Source: CAVRCT01 sp963719645 | GTDB taxonomy: Bacteria; Pseudomonadota; Gammaproteobacteria; DSM-16500 | Reading direction: 5' to 3' | Assembly: GCA_963719645.1 (NCBI GenBank) | Contig: CAVRCT010000007.1 | Coordinates: 186,001-250,000 of the forward strand | Length of the DNA stretch: 64,000 nucleotides | The notes under the pieces: generated by a model | The model's input: only the letters and a program-made list of their open reading frames with translations | Told to the model about the DNA's origin: nothing | The model's database searches: none | Program-made: the position numbers and the translations under genes | Shown here: positions 35,313 to 45,481 of the stretch, piece after piece | Layout of the letters: every line of letters begins with the position of its first letter | How positions within the stretch are numbered: position 1 is the stretch's first letter

Positions 35313-37832
35313 GTGAGTGTTTCTATGAAAAAAAAGAGTAATAGCTTTAATAGGTTACAATATCTAGGATGGTTTGTGTTCATCACACTGCTGTATGCGT
35401 TGACAGGCATCAGCGGTCTCTTTTTGGTTGCGATACCGCCTGGGTTTGCAACACCTATTTGGATACCATCAGGCATTGCACTTGGTGCGACCTTAGTGTT
35501 GGGACGTCGCATGTTACCGGCTATTTTTCTGGGTTCGTTTGTCACGAATTTTTATGTGTCAGGAATCATTTTTTCCTATCCTGCTTTTTTAACTTCTTGC
35601 TTTGTCGGTACGGTGATTGCATTAGGCGCTGTTTTTCAAGCGTTCGCCGGATGGTATTTCATTCATCGATGGGTTGGTTTAAATAATCGCTTAAATTATC
35701 CCAATGATATTTTATTATTTGCACTGTTATCGGGGCCGGTTTCTTGTCTAGTCAATACCACGTGGAGTAATACCATTTTATTCATGATGAACATTGTGCC
35801 TTTAAATCAATATTTATTTGATTGGAGCACTTGGTGGATTGGTGATTGTATTGGCGTATTAATTTTTACCCCGATTTTTCTGATTCTATTTGCAAGACCC
35901 CATTCGATTTGGCGTCAGCGGATTTACTCTATTTTAGTGCCGCTGTGTTTGAGTTTTGCCGGCGTGATGATGCTGTATTTATTTGTTAGCAAAACTGGCG
36001 TAACCAGTGAAATTTGGCCGGTGTTGATGAGTGGATTGCTGTTTTGCGTATTGATTAATGCTATTTTATTTATTGTGCATGGCCAAAAAAATATTGTCCA
36101 AATGCGATTGGCTGCCCAAGTGTCTGCGTTAAAAATTGCGGAAGAAAAGAATTTATTAATTTTGCGTTCGGCGGGGGAAGGTATTTTTGGTGTCGATATC
36201 ATGGGCAAAATTACCTTTATTAATCCGACTGCAGCCCGCATGCTCGGGTATACCGAACATGAATTGTTGGGGCAATCTGCTCACGCTGTTTTGCAACACA
36301 GTTATGCGGATGGTAAGCCTTATCCTAGTGAAAAATCGCCGATTTATACAACATTTCAATTTAATAAAACTTGTAATTTTCGCAATGAAGTTTTCTGGCG
36401 CAAGAACGGCGAACAATTTTGGGTAGATTATACGTGTTCGCCCTTAATTGATCGCAGCAAAGTCATTGGCGCTGTGGTTGTCTTTAATGACATGACGCAA
36501 CAGCGTGAAATTGAATCGACGTTACAAAAAATGGCACACTACGATAGTTTGACATTGTTACCGAATCGCTATAGTTTTTTAGAAAAATTAACTATCTCAA
36601 TTGAAAACGCAAAACGCACTCATCAAACCCTCGTTGTGTGTTTTATCGATTTAGATAATTTTAAGCAGATCAATGATAACCTGGGTCACGCCGTTGGCGA
36701 TGAAACATTAAAGCGTATACCGCAATTATTGCAACCGGAGTTAACGCGTTCTGATTATTTGGCTCGCTTAGGCGGCGATGAGTTTGCCATCATTATTGAA
36801 AATATTGTTGCACTGGATGAAGTAAAGCTAACACTGCAACGCTATATAGCGACACTTAATAAACCCATTTATATCGAAGGCCATGAAATTGTGACGTCAT
36901 TTAGCATTGGTGCCGCATTATATCCGATGGCCGGACGCACGGCGGAAGAATTAATAAAAAACGCAGATATTGCGATGTATAAAGCCAAAGACATGAATAA
37001 AAACACGTTTGCATTTTTTGATGAAGAAATGAAAGAAAGTGTACAGCGCATGCATCAATTAAATACGTATCTCTATCAAGCGCTTCCTAAAAAAGAATTT
37101 TATTTAGAATATCAGCCGATGATTGACTGCCAAACAAAACAATTGATGGGCTTAGAAGCATTGCTGCGTTGGGATCATCCCGCGCTGGGATTGGTGTCGC
37201 CAGGCGAGTTCATTCCCTTGGCAGAGCAAAATGGTATGATTCATGAAATTGGTGAGTGGGTGATAGAGCAGTCGATTATTGATTACCAAAAATTCGTCAC
37301 GGAGTTAAACGATAAAAATATTTTATTATCAATTAATATCTCAATTTTACAATTTGAAAAAGAAAATTTTTTGGTAAAAGTGAAGGATCACTTAAAGCAT
37401 GCCCATTTTGAAAGTAATATTTTAATTTTTGAAATCACAGAGTCTGGTTTGATGCGCCATCCCGAGCGGACGATTAAAATGATGAATGACATTAAAAAAT
37501 TGGGTGTGCGATTTGCGCTAGATGATTTTGGTGTACGCTATTCTTCAATGCAATATTTGAAAAACTTGCCTATTTCTCTCTTGAAAATAGACCAAACATT
37601 TATTCACGATATCACAACAAATTCAAATGATGCCGCCATTGTAAAAGCAATTATTCAATTATCCCATGGTCTTGGAATTAGCACGATTGTGGAAGGGGTT
37701 GAAACCAAAGAGCAATTTGAATTCGTGAAAGCCTTGAAAACCGAATACGTGCAGGGTTTTTATTTCTCCAAAGCGTTACCGCCACATCAACTGATTCCTG
37801 AGCTAAAGCGTTATTTTATTAAGTTTCAATAA
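35313..37832 (+). CDS. MASE1-PAS-GGDEF-EAL cyclic-di-GMP protein
   Basis: 839 residues. An N-terminal MASE1 sensor with about eight membrane helices (residues 15-255, including WIPSGIALGATLVLG), a PAS domain (about 270-390, SAGEGIFGVDIMGKITFINP), a GGDEF domain with intact LGGDEFA (about 490), and an EAL domain with EALLRWDHP and DDFGVRYSS. Both catalytic signatures are present, so it may make or degrade c-di-GMP. No RxxD inhibitory site precedes GGDEF. The GTG at 35313 has an AGAGGG ribosome site; an ATG four codons later is possible. Confidence 0.93.
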   Translation: MSVSMKKKSNSFNRLQYLGWFVFITLLYALTGISGLFLVAIPPGFATPIWIPSGIALGATLVLGRRMLPAIFLGSFVTNFYVSGIIFSYPAFLTSCFVGTVIALGAVFQAFAGWYFIHRWVGLNNRLNYPNDILLFALLSGPVSCLVNTTWSNTILFMMNIVPLNQYLFDWSTWWIGDCIGVLIFTPIFLILFARPHSIWRQRIYSILVPLCLSFAGVMMLYLFVSKTGVTSEIWPVLMSGLLFCVLINAILFIVHGQKNIVQMRLAAQVSALKIAEEKNLLILRSAGEGIFGVDIMGKITFINPTAARMLGYTEHELLGQSAHAVLQHSYADGKPYPSEKSPIYTTFQFNKTCNFRNEVFWRKNGEQFWVDYTCSPLIDRSKVIGAVVVFNDMTQQREIESTLQKMAHYDSLTLLPNRYSFLEKLTISIENAKRTHQTLVVCFIDLDNFKQINDNLGHAVGDETLKRIPQLLQPELTRSDYLARLGGDEFAIIIENIVALDEVKLTLQRYIATLNKPIYIEGHEIVTSFSIGAALYPMAGRTAEELIKNADIAMYKAKDMNKNTFAFFDEEMKESVQRMHQLNTYLYQALPKKEFYLEYQPMIDCQTKQLMGLEALLRWDHPALGLVSPGEFIPLAEQNGMIHEIGEWVIEQSIIDYQKFVTELNDKNILLSINISILQFEKENFLVKVKDHLKHAHFESNILIFEITESGLMRHPERTIKMMNDIKKLGVRFALDDFGVRYSSMQYLKNLPISLLKIDQTFIHDITTNSNDAAIVKAIIQLSHGLGISTIVEGVETKEQFEFVKALKTEYVQGFYFSKALPPHQLIPELKRYFIKFQ

Positions 37833-37842
37833 GTCATTAGAA

Positions 37843-39351
37843 TTATGAAGAAAGATCATGCATCATATTTTCTCGAATGGATGCTTCAAGTTTGTTAATT
37901 TCATCATCCGTTAAAAGTGAAAAAAAACGATCTTTTTTTTGTTTTGCTAATTGACCATTGTTTTGAAGCACGCATTTGATGAATAAATCGATTTGCCTGT
38001 CAGGTATGTCTGCGATTTCTTGCATTTCATTTTTTGTTTTATCGTAACTGATGAGAAATATAATTTCTCGTTCTATCTGATTATGAATTGCTTCATCAAT
38101 GCATTTAAATAAATATTCAGTCATGTTTGTAAAATCAATATATTGATAAAATGGTTTACTATCTTGTTTGACGGCCATGACGCCATCGTCAGATAAATGA
38201 TAATTTTTCAAGACTGCTTGTAAAGGCTTGGAAAATGATTCTAGTGTTGCATCATAAGCCATCATATCCTGTAACATGATGGCAGATACAGGAAAGATCA
38301 TATTTTTAGGTGTAAAATCTTTTTTAGATAAAATATAGTGAATTAAAAATCGATGTATTCTTCCATTGCCATCTTCAAAAGGATGAATAAATACAAAACC
38401 AAACGAGATTGAAGCAGCAATAATCACTGGATGTATCTCTGCAATAAGCATTTTCTCTGATGACTCTAGTAGACCGTGCATTAATTCGTTCACATTCTCA
38501 GGTTTCGGTGAAATATAATGTATTTTTTGGAAGTAAGGACTTACATTTTCTCCTACATAATTCTGAGTATGACGATAATCAGTATCCTGAAATCGCGGAT
38601 CGACTATCATGTTTTGTAATTCGATTAATTTTTCCTTAGTAAAAATTTCTATGTTATGCGCTTGTTGCAGCATATTAACAAAACGAGTGATGCGATTTTT
38701 ATCGGGTTGTTCCCGTTCGATTTGATAGGACGACATTGTTTCTTTTGTATATAGGTAGTTGCATGCTCTCGCGATAACATGTGGATTATATTTTTTTAAT
38801 AATGCATTTGCTTTGTCATCTAGCCGCTCTTTTATATATTTTTCTATTCTATCTGTTCGGCGCACGATGGGGCAAAATTGATGGGTTCCAAGTAAATTAT
38901 TATTGATGTAATGACGGACGCTTTTGATAGCGTTATTGGTAAAATACTTTTTCGAGTCGAGTAAATCGACATATTGTATTTTCCGGCAATCAGGAATATC
39001 TAATTGGTCATTCATGAGGAATTCATAGAGGTACCAAATTTTTCGTGAGTATATTCCGCTGGGTTGCTTTTTTATATGGGAAACAATGTTGCTTTTGTTC
39101 ATCTTTTCAAAGAAAGCTTTGATAATTTCTAGATTGATACCATCATATTTTAACGCGAACTCTAAATTAGCGAACAGATCCTCTGCATTTTTTAGCGCAT
39201 ACGATTTTGGGTAAATATGTATTTCATGGTCATTATCAATGATGACCCTTCCTCTTCCATGGGTTGCAATATACGATTCGCGATAATGGGGTAGCGTGTT
39301 GAGTTGCAACTTTTCTTGAATCGCCTTGTATCCTATCGGTGTGTTATCCAT
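37843..39351 (-). CDS. Fic-domain protein (putative AMP transferase)
   Basis: 502 residues. The Fic active site HPFEDGNGRIHRFL (HxFx[D/E]GNGRxxR) is intact around residue 319, so transfer of AMP or another phosphate-containing group to a target hydroxyl is expected. The N-terminal ~250 residues and C-terminal ~130 residues are helical and not recognised. No clear inhibitory (S/T)xxxE(G/N) helix was found. Candidates are a host-targeted effector or a toxin; the repeated sequences just upstream suggest regulated expression. No antitoxin-like neighbour is seen. Confidence 0.88.
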   Translation of the reverse strand: MDNTPIGYKAIQEKLQLNTLPHYRESYIATHGRGRVIIDNDHEIHIYPKSYALKNAEDLFANLEFALKYDGINLEIIKAFFEKMNKSNIVSHIKKQPSGIYSRKIWYLYEFLMNDQLDIPDCRKIQYVDLLDSKKYFTNNAIKSVRHYINNNLLGTHQFCPIVRRTDRIEKYIKERLDDKANALLKKYNPHVIARACNYLYTKETMSSYQIEREQPDKNRITRFVNMLQQAHNIEIFTKEKLIELQNMIVDPRFQDTDYRHTQNYVGENVSPYFQKIHYISPKPENVNELMHGLLESSEKMLIAEIHPVIIAASISFGFVFIHPFEDGNGRIHRFLIHYILSKKDFTPKNMIFPVSAIMLQDMMAYDATLESFSKPLQAVLKNYHLSDDGVMAVKQDSKPFYQYIDFTNMTEYLFKCIDEAIHNQIEREIIFLISYDKTKNEMQEIADIPDRQIDLFIKCVLQNNGQLAKQKKDRFFSLLTDDEINKLEASIRENMMHDLSS

Positions 39352-39420
39352 AGACTATCCAACTTTCATCAAGTGTAAAAACGTTAATTGTTAGGTACCT
39401 TGGTTTTAAAATACTTTCTC

Positions 39421-39561
39421 ATGTCATAAAACACTATCAATAATTAAAAAATGTCATAAAATAATAACATCTTTTCAATGCAAAGAGTAGGTTTTGTTAT
39501 AAAAGGGTCACAGGTGTTCTAAAATACTATCTGAATTAATAAGTTGTCATAAAATAATAAC
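39421..39561 (-). promoter_or_regulatory. Repeated operator-like sequences upstream of fic
   Basis: TGTCATAAAA occurs three times in direct orientation, at 39422, 39452 and 39545. Two copies extend to TGTCATAAAATAATAAC. A related TAAAATACT motif also repeats. The block lies 70-210 bp upstream of the fic start and looks like binding sites for a regulator. The rest of 39352-39600 shows no gene. Confidence 0.5.
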
Positions 39562-39608
39562 TGGTTATACGGGTTCATAAATTGGAGAGGTAGTCGCTAA
39601 ATCATTCT

Positions 39609-39695
39609 GAGCCGTGACCGTCAGGGAGCGGATATTTTGTGTAAAGCATGCACCGAGAGTTGCGCGGAGTATCCGCTCCCTGACGGTCGCGGCTC
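39609..39695. repeat. Family B palindromic repeat (single copy)
   Basis: Starts GAGCCGTGACCGTCAGGGAG and closes with the complement. The loop differs from the other B copies, which shows that the arms, not the loop, are conserved. Confidence 0.8.
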
Positions 39696-39740
39696 AGAAT
39701 GTGCGGTCAACCGTAAAGGTTGGTGTCTGATACCGTCACT

Positions 39741-40259
39741 TTACAATCTCATTTCAGTAAACATAGGCGCAAGATTAGGAGTGATATCATCATCGTCATC
39801 AACTTTTGCAGTTGAGAGCATGCCTTTCATTTCAAATGCAGAATTATCAGTAGATGAAGCATGAGTATTAAAATGTTGTTGAAAACTTTCTTTCGCATGA
39901 GTAATCCATCTTTTAGAAATTCTACCGACAAAAATTGTCATAAATAAATTATTAAAAGGCGTGTCTAGTAAGCCATCTGCATACTGAATGAGTGCAGAAA
40001 GTTTTTCACCAGGTGTTTTACTGATCTTTTCTAAAGCAAACATTTCGTCATGAATAAACTTAGTGGATCTTGCAATAAAATTTCGATTTCTTTCAATCTC
40101 TGGATGGAGAGACACACTGTAATTACGCTCTTGGTCGTATTTTCTATTACAAAGCTTAGTGCAACGCTTTGCAGTTCTTTTCACCTCATCTAAAAATTTT
40201 TTTTTAAAATCTAAATAGAATTTCTCATCAACACGGGGTTGGAATTGACTGCACCACAT
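39741..40259 (-). CDS. Orphan hypothetical protein
   Basis: 172 residues with a GAGGAAA ribosome site before the ATG. The N-terminal half is Lys/Arg-rich with paired Cys (KRCTKLCNRKYD); the C-terminal tail has a run of five Asp. No signal peptide, membrane segment or family recognised. The neighbourhood of effector-like genes makes a host-directed role possible but unproven. Confidence 0.6.
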   Translation of the reverse strand: MWCSQFQPRVDEKFYLDFKKKFLDEVKRTAKRCTKLCNRKYDQERNYSVSLHPEIERNRNFIARSTKFIHDEMFALEKISKTPGEKLSALIQYADGLLDTPFNNLFMTIFVGRISKRWITHAKESFQQHFNTHASSTDNSAFEMKGMLSTAKVDDDDDITPNLAPMFTEMRL

Positions 40260-40418
40260 TTACGTTTCCTCGGAATAATCTGTTTTTTTGTGAGTGTGAA
40301 GTATACCACATCCTGGGCTGCGCAGAAAAAATGTAGCTTATTTAAGGTTATTTTAATCTACCCTATATTAAAATAACGTATCTACACTGATTACTGTTAA
40401 AAACAGAGGTTTACACGC

Positions 40419-43400
40419 ATGAGCTCCCCTAGAGAACTCCCTGATCTTGACAGGTTAGCATTAGACTATTTCTATCCTATTCAACGCACGGCTCTCTTGA
40501 ATGAAAGACAGAGACTGCAAGAAGCGTTAAAAAAAGCACGGGCTGAAAAAGAACGACAAGAAAGAACAGATTACGTAGCACTGTATGTGCCTACGTTGCT
40601 GACTGGCATATCCTCTGAAAGGAAAAACGAAGCAACGGCAACGATCCAGACGCTTGAGGGGACACTCGCTGCAACTGAGGTGGAAATGAAAGATTTGTTC
40701 GGAGACAGCATTGATTCTTCGAATCCTCGTTTTAAAGCCAAGTATTTGCAAGCCAGCCTCCAACAATTTTTAAAAGCACGTGATGTTGCCGGTGAGTTAG
40801 AGTTACATCGTGCTATCCGTCGTGGCGAATCGTTGGCGTATATCAGATACATTTTAACGGTTTGTCCGGATCAATTGAATGCGCTGGGCGGTCTTTCCGG
40901 CAAGACATTATATCCATTACATTATGCGGCTAAATATGATCGAGAGGAGTTAATTGATTTATTTAAAGAGCGTGGTGTACCTCTCAATCTGGCCTGTGAA
41001 CGAGGAAAAACAATTGCTCATTATGCAGCACAAAAAGGTCATGCACGATTGTTAAAAAAGTATCGCGATGTACTGATTTATGCGGGAGATCACAAAGGAA
41101 GAACCCCCTTACATTTGGCCGCTAAATTTAATCGAGTGGAGGCGGTTAACATGCTGTTTGCCGACAATCCTCGTCTGGCTTGGATGCCTGATAAGAGCGG
41201 GTCATGGCCTGTGGCTTTAGCGTCCAGTCGTTCTATTGCGAAGGCCAATGACAAAGTCGGTCATTTAAAAACAGTTGCTCAATTAATCGAATTAATGAAT
41301 GCACAAATTGCTCTCCCGCCGGTGAGTGAATTAAAACAAGACACTGCGTCTCTCGATGTCATTCAAAAAAGCGTTAACGTGTATGCTGCTTTGAAAGCGT
41401 ATGGGAAAAATCTCATCAGTGGATTAAAAATTCCAATCACAACCTCAGCAGGGATCACGTCTTTTTATACCCTTCAAATACTCCATGATAGCTATGATTC
41501 TGTCGGTATTAAATGTGTAGGATTGATACCCGATCATCCAACAGAAAACCTGAAAATCGTATTTTTAGGGTTAGAGTTAAAAGATGATGAATTGGATTTA
41601 GTGAGAAGCTTAAGAGCATTTGAAAAAGATCAAATGGACTGGGCTCAGCGGGAGCGAGTCATTGTCAACCAGGTATCTCCCGCTCTGTTGAATTTACTGA
41701 GTCTTTCAAATGAAACCCCATCCATTGAATTGCTGGGTCAAGGCTTAGGAGGAGTGGATGCTCAGCTTGCGCTTTATGCCATGCTAAGACATGCACAAGC
41801 GCCACTGCCCGCGTTACATTTAATTGCACATAACAGTTTTCGAGCGGTGAATTCAATGGTCAATCAAGCAGCGAATGAATGGATTGCGCGCAATAACAAA
41901 CTGACGGTTGCTTGCGATTATATCGAAGAGCTCGGTTCCCCATCTGCTCTCATTGGCACAACGTATTTATTAGAGGGTTCACGTAATTGTAAAGTACATC
42001 ACGTTCAAAATGATGATCTGGCTCTCAAAATACAACATCTTGTGCAAGACATGCAAAAGGATGAAGCCATGCTTCAAGAAGTTGACGCCGCTTGCAACGT
42101 GCAAAAAAAAATTGTTGAAGACAGAAAAGCTTTAGAGGCTGATACGAGTTTCATCGCGATGGTGCAGAAAAAAATGACAGCGGCTACGTTACAGGCAGAA
42201 GAGGAAAAGTTTTTACAATTAACGAGTGAGAAAGACAGACTCGTAAAAACCAAGATGAACGCGAGCAAAACATTGGCGGACTATGAAACAAAAGCGTTTC
42301 GCGGATCGCAACAGTTAGTGCTGGCAAAATTTTCTCTGTCACTGCAAGACCTGAAAAAAATGGAAGTGAATCCAGAAAACACTGCAAAAGATGCGAAAAA
42401 AGAGGAGATGGTTGATATTTTCGCATCAGGACTCAAAGGTGCAGTCTCCCGCTCGCCGTTGGTGCGCATCGGTTTGAATGTAGTGGATACCTTGTTAGGT
42501 GCTAGCGAAAAAGCTAAAAAAATGGTGCGCGCAGAATCCAGTGTCGATTGGCAAGCGTTGGCAGCTCAATCCGGTTTTGGATCGGTTAGTCTAAAAGAAT
42601 CCAAGCGAGAATCTAAAGCTGCAACGATGTCTGCGGTGTGGGGTGCTGATGATGTCTCTCGTTTCATCCAGCGCGATAGATCGGCTGAATTGCAACGTTA
42701 TGCAAATGGTGAATATTTATATCACCACTTAATTAATTCTATCGAACAATTTCAAGTGAATGATAGAGTCGCTGTTCCGCAGGAAGGAAAGGCTGAAATC
42801 TATCGCGTTGCTGTCGAGCCCATTACGTTTGAAGGAATAACAAATGCCATTCTCATTCCGGAAAATGGTGAAGGCGACATTAAAGTTTTATTTAGAGGTA
42901 CGGGTGACTTGGCCAGTATTCACCGAGATTTTAGCATGGGTGGCGCAGGTGTTCAGAGTTATCTACGCGCAGCGCCGCATTTGTTGCAAAATCTGATCGA
43001 GGCCATGCAAACACATCAGGCAAATCGTCGTGCAAAGAATTTGCCTGAAGCGAAAATACAAATTGAAGTGGGTGGGCATAGCTTGGGTGCTGCGGATGCG
43101 CAAATGTTTATGGCTACGACGATGACAGAAATGTTGCAAACGAGGCTATCCGATCCTTTATCACCCTTAAACCAAATTTTCTGCTTACGCATGCTGGCTT
43201 ACAATGCACCCGGCATTGCAGAAGATATTAATCATAAAGGAATCATGGCTGCAAAACAGTTGAGTTCGACAGGTGTAAAGATTGCAGCGTATTACCAGCG
43301 GGTCCATAAAGATCCGGTGCAGCAATCAGGCGATTCTCATCTTTTCATCATGAAAGAAAATGACAAAAAATTTAAAGCAGCAACGCCTGATATTGCAACG

Positions 43401-43853
43401 GTTGAGACATTGAAAATTCAATACACAGGCGCATTAGTGGTTGCAAATACGAAATGTCCTTTGCCACCGCATCAAGATTTTCATTTTCGTGACGGTGATT
43501 CTTCGTATGCGAGAAATATTTTTCGCAACAATACACTTGACGGGGCGCTAGGCGATGAATTTAGTGCTCGATTTGAAACAGAATGGACGGAAGCTGCAAA
43601 AGAGGCGATAGCAAAAATGACCCAGCCCTTATTGACGAGAGAAACAGCGCCGCGAGGACTGGCTTCAACGGCTACGTTTACAGCGGATGTGAAAGAACAG
43701 AAACGTAAACCTGCAATCGTTGTCGAAGAAAAAGGTTCTTTGCTCGCAAGTCATCCGAGTAATATACTTCCGTCAGAAGCATCTGTACCCAGTCACGGTG
43801 TGGATGAAGCAACACAAGCAATGTCTCATATTATTGGAAGGAAGTCTCGATGA
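40419..43853 (+). CDS. Ankyrin-repeat protein with duplicated lipase-like domains (putative effector)
   Basis: 1,144 residues. A coiled-coil N-terminus, then ankyrin repeats (about 125-285: LHYAAKYDREELIDLF, IAHYAAQKGHARLL, TPLHLAAKFNRVEAVNML). A first alpha/beta-hydrolase-like region (about 330-470) carries ELLGQGLGGVDAQLALYAML, where the nucleophile position is Gly. A coiled coil (545-640) is followed by a second hydrolase region (about 750-1050) with KVLFRGTGD and GGHSLGAADAQMFM, a complete GxSxG elbow of lipase class 3 (Ser about 887). It overlaps the GTPase gene by ATGA. Effector status is inferred from domain style. Confidence 0.85.
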   Translation: MSSPRELPDLDRLALDYFYPIQRTALLNERQRLQEALKKARAEKERQERTDYVALYVPTLLTGISSERKNEATATIQTLEGTLAATEVEMKDLFGDSIDSSNPRFKAKYLQASLQQFLKARDVAGELELHRAIRRGESLAYIRYILTVCPDQLNALGGLSGKTLYPLHYAAKYDREELIDLFKERGVPLNLACERGKTIAHYAAQKGHARLLKKYRDVLIYAGDHKGRTPLHLAAKFNRVEAVNMLFADNPRLAWMPDKSGSWPVALASSRSIAKANDKVGHLKTVAQLIELMNAQIALPPVSELKQDTASLDVIQKSVNVYAALKAYGKNLISGLKIPITTSAGITSFYTLQILHDSYDSVGIKCVGLIPDHPTENLKIVFLGLELKDDELDLVRSLRAFEKDQMDWAQRERVIVNQVSPALLNLLSLSNETPSIELLGQGLGGVDAQLALYAMLRHAQAPLPALHLIAHNSFRAVNSMVNQAANEWIARNNKLTVACDYIEELGSPSALIGTTYLLEGSRNCKVHHVQNDDLALKIQHLVQDMQKDEAMLQEVDAACNVQKKIVEDRKALEADTSFIAMVQKKMTAATLQAEEEKFLQLTSEKDRLVKTKMNASKTLADYETKAFRGSQQLVLAKFSLSLQDLKKMEVNPENTAKDAKKEEMVDIFASGLKGAVSRSPLVRIGLNVVDTLLGASEKAKKMVRAESSVDWQALAAQSGFGSVSLKESKRESKAATMSAVWGADDVSRFIQRDRSAELQRYANGEYLYHHLINSIEQFQVNDRVAVPQEGKAEIYRVAVEPITFEGITNAILIPENGEGDIKVLFRGTGDLASIHRDFSMGGAGVQSYLRAAPHLLQNLIEAMQTHQANRRAKNLPEAKIQIEVGGHSLGAADAQMFMATTMTEMLQTRLSDPLSPLNQIFCLRMLAYNAPGIAEDINHKGIMAAKQLSSTGVKIAAYYQRVHKDPVQQSGDSHLFIMKENDKKFKAATPDIATVETLKIQYTGALVVANTKCPLPPHQDFHFRDGDSSYARNIFRNNTLDGALGDEFSARFETEWTEAAKEAIAKMTQPLLTRETAPRGLASTATFTADVKEQKRKPAIVVEEKGSLLASHPSNILPSEASVPSHGVDEATQAMSHIIGRKSR

Positions 43854-45109
43854 CTAAGGCTCGTTATAATATTAAGTCGATATTAATTGGCGACAAAGGA
43901 GTTGGTAAATCTTCATTTGTCGCTGTCATGAAAGCAATCGATGTCAAGATGCAAGAAGACGAGTACAAATTTGACCAAGACAGGCAGCCTACTGCGGGAA
44001 TGGACTTTGAGGGGATTCACGTTGAGGATGACCAAAAGAAAGTTTCTCTGGAGATAAGGGATATTTCAGGCGATGAGAAATTCGAAAATATGTATGAACC
44101 TTATGCAAGTAGTGCAGATGTTCTCTTCTTTTTCGCAGATGCCAGTAAACCGTTAAAGGAGCAGGAAGAGGTGTTAGTTCGAAAACACAAAGCATGCCAT
44201 TTAGATCCGGGCTCACCTACCTTACGCATCCTTATCCTAACTAAATCTGACTTAGCAAAAAAAACAGCGCTGGAGGAGAAAGCTTTTTCTCGTGAAGCAA
44301 ATTTACTTGCGAGAAAACTCGGTGCATCAATATGCGAAAATTCGAATAAATTTTTACGTTTCAGTGCTAATTTGCAGACAAGTGCGGAGACAGTGAAAGC
44401 CGGTAGAGGTCTAGCTCAAAAGCTGGTTAATCTGGCGGGTGCTGAAGTTGCACCACTGGTTCCTGCTAAAAAACGGAAAGATAGCCGATCATCTTCTCTT
44501 GCGATACGCAGAGCGATTCAGCCTTTAAGAATTGAGATTGCTCCCAGGCCATCGTCAGCTGAAAACACCATTGCTGCTTCAGTCGCACCTAAGGAAGTTG
44601 TAATTGCTGATGGACAATTCTCGGAAACAAAATCCAGTGCAGGGTCTATTGAGCTCACTTCGGTTCAAGCAGAGAGCAAAGAACTTTCTTCAGAAAATAG
44701 TCAGGCTCATTCTCCTCGACGAGTGAGAACCCGAAAATCGTTAGTTCGTAATTTAGAGGAAGCAAAAACCCACCAAGATTTTTTAGATTTGATTAAAAGT
44801 TATTTAGACATTCTTGACCGAGAAAATCCAAAGAGAGGAACAGGCTTTTTTAGTTCATGCTGTTCTTGTTTTCTTTTTTATGCGAGAGGTCGTTCATATA
44901 CTGCGAAAAGTGAAGCGGCAGAAGCAATACAAAAATTTATTAAACTAATGACAACGCAAGATGTGACAGAGCAAGCACAGAGAAGCGAGTGGGAGCACGT
45001 TAAAGCAGCGTCTCTAGCATTTAAGAATGGATTTTTAGAGAAATTCTACAACAAATTTAGCGCGGAGCATTTAATAACTCCGTCACTGTCTGCTTTGCGA
45101 ATTAAGTAG
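43850..45109 (+). CDS. Eukaryote-like small GTPase domain protein
   Basis: 419 residues. The N-terminal ~200 residues are a Ras/Rab-like G domain: G1 GDKGVGKSS (residues 14-22), G3 DISGDEKFENM (DxxG), G4 TKSD and G5 FSAN. A disordered Ser/Ala-rich linker follows, then a helical C-terminal part with a Cys cluster (FFSSCCSCFLFY, about 336-347) that could be a lipidation or membrane-anchoring site. The glutamine normally after DxxG is replaced (SGDE instead of AGQE), so GTP hydrolysis may be slow. It is translationally coupled to the upstream lipase/ankyrin gene. Confidence 0.85.
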   Translation: MTKARYNIKSILIGDKGVGKSSFVAVMKAIDVKMQEDEYKFDQDRQPTAGMDFEGIHVEDDQKKVSLEIRDISGDEKFENMYEPYASSADVLFFFADASKPLKEQEEVLVRKHKACHLDPGSPTLRILILTKSDLAKKTALEEKAFSREANLLARKLGASICENSNKFLRFSANLQTSAETVKAGRGLAQKLVNLAGAEVAPLVPAKKRKDSRSSSLAIRRAIQPLRIEIAPRPSSAENTIAASVAPKEVVIADGQFSETKSSAGSIELTSVQAESKELSSENSQAHSPRRVRTRKSLVRNLEEAKTHQDFLDLIKSYLDILDRENPKRGTGFFSSCCSCFLFYARGRSYTAKSEAAEAIQKFIKLMTTQDVTEQAQRSEWEHVKAASLAFKNGFLEKFYNKFSAEHLITPSLSALRIK

Positions 45110-45219
45110 TATATACTCGTCGTACTTCAATATACGCACTTAAAACTTGGTGTCATCCCGCTCCGGCTTTTAGCGCGGGATCCAGCGCCCTAAGCAAACT
45201 CTGCTAAAGGTGCTGGGTC

Positions 45220-45481
45220 CTGACGGATCGACGCAAATTCCACCCATGCGTCGTCCTGAAAAATATGACGTCAACGTATTTTAACCGTAGCGACGGTACT
45301 TGCACGGAATATTTATTCAGGATCCATTTGAGTATCATCGATCCCTATAAATTCAGGAATGAGCTCTTCGTTCGTGGATCCTGAATAAATCTTACGCGCT
45401 ACTGCGATAACTGCGGTCAAATAATTTGGGCGTAAGATTTTTCAGGACGACGCATGGGTGGAATTTGCGTCGATCCGTCAG
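45220..45481. repeat. Family A palindromic repeat, 262 bp (copy 2)
   Basis: Same length and sequence plan as 61-322, starting CTGACGGATCGACGCAAATT and ending with its complement. It sits inside another palindromic stretch (45130-45560, arms with ACTTGGTGTCA), so it is a nested insertion. No gene is seen between 45110 and 45628. Confidence 0.8.
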
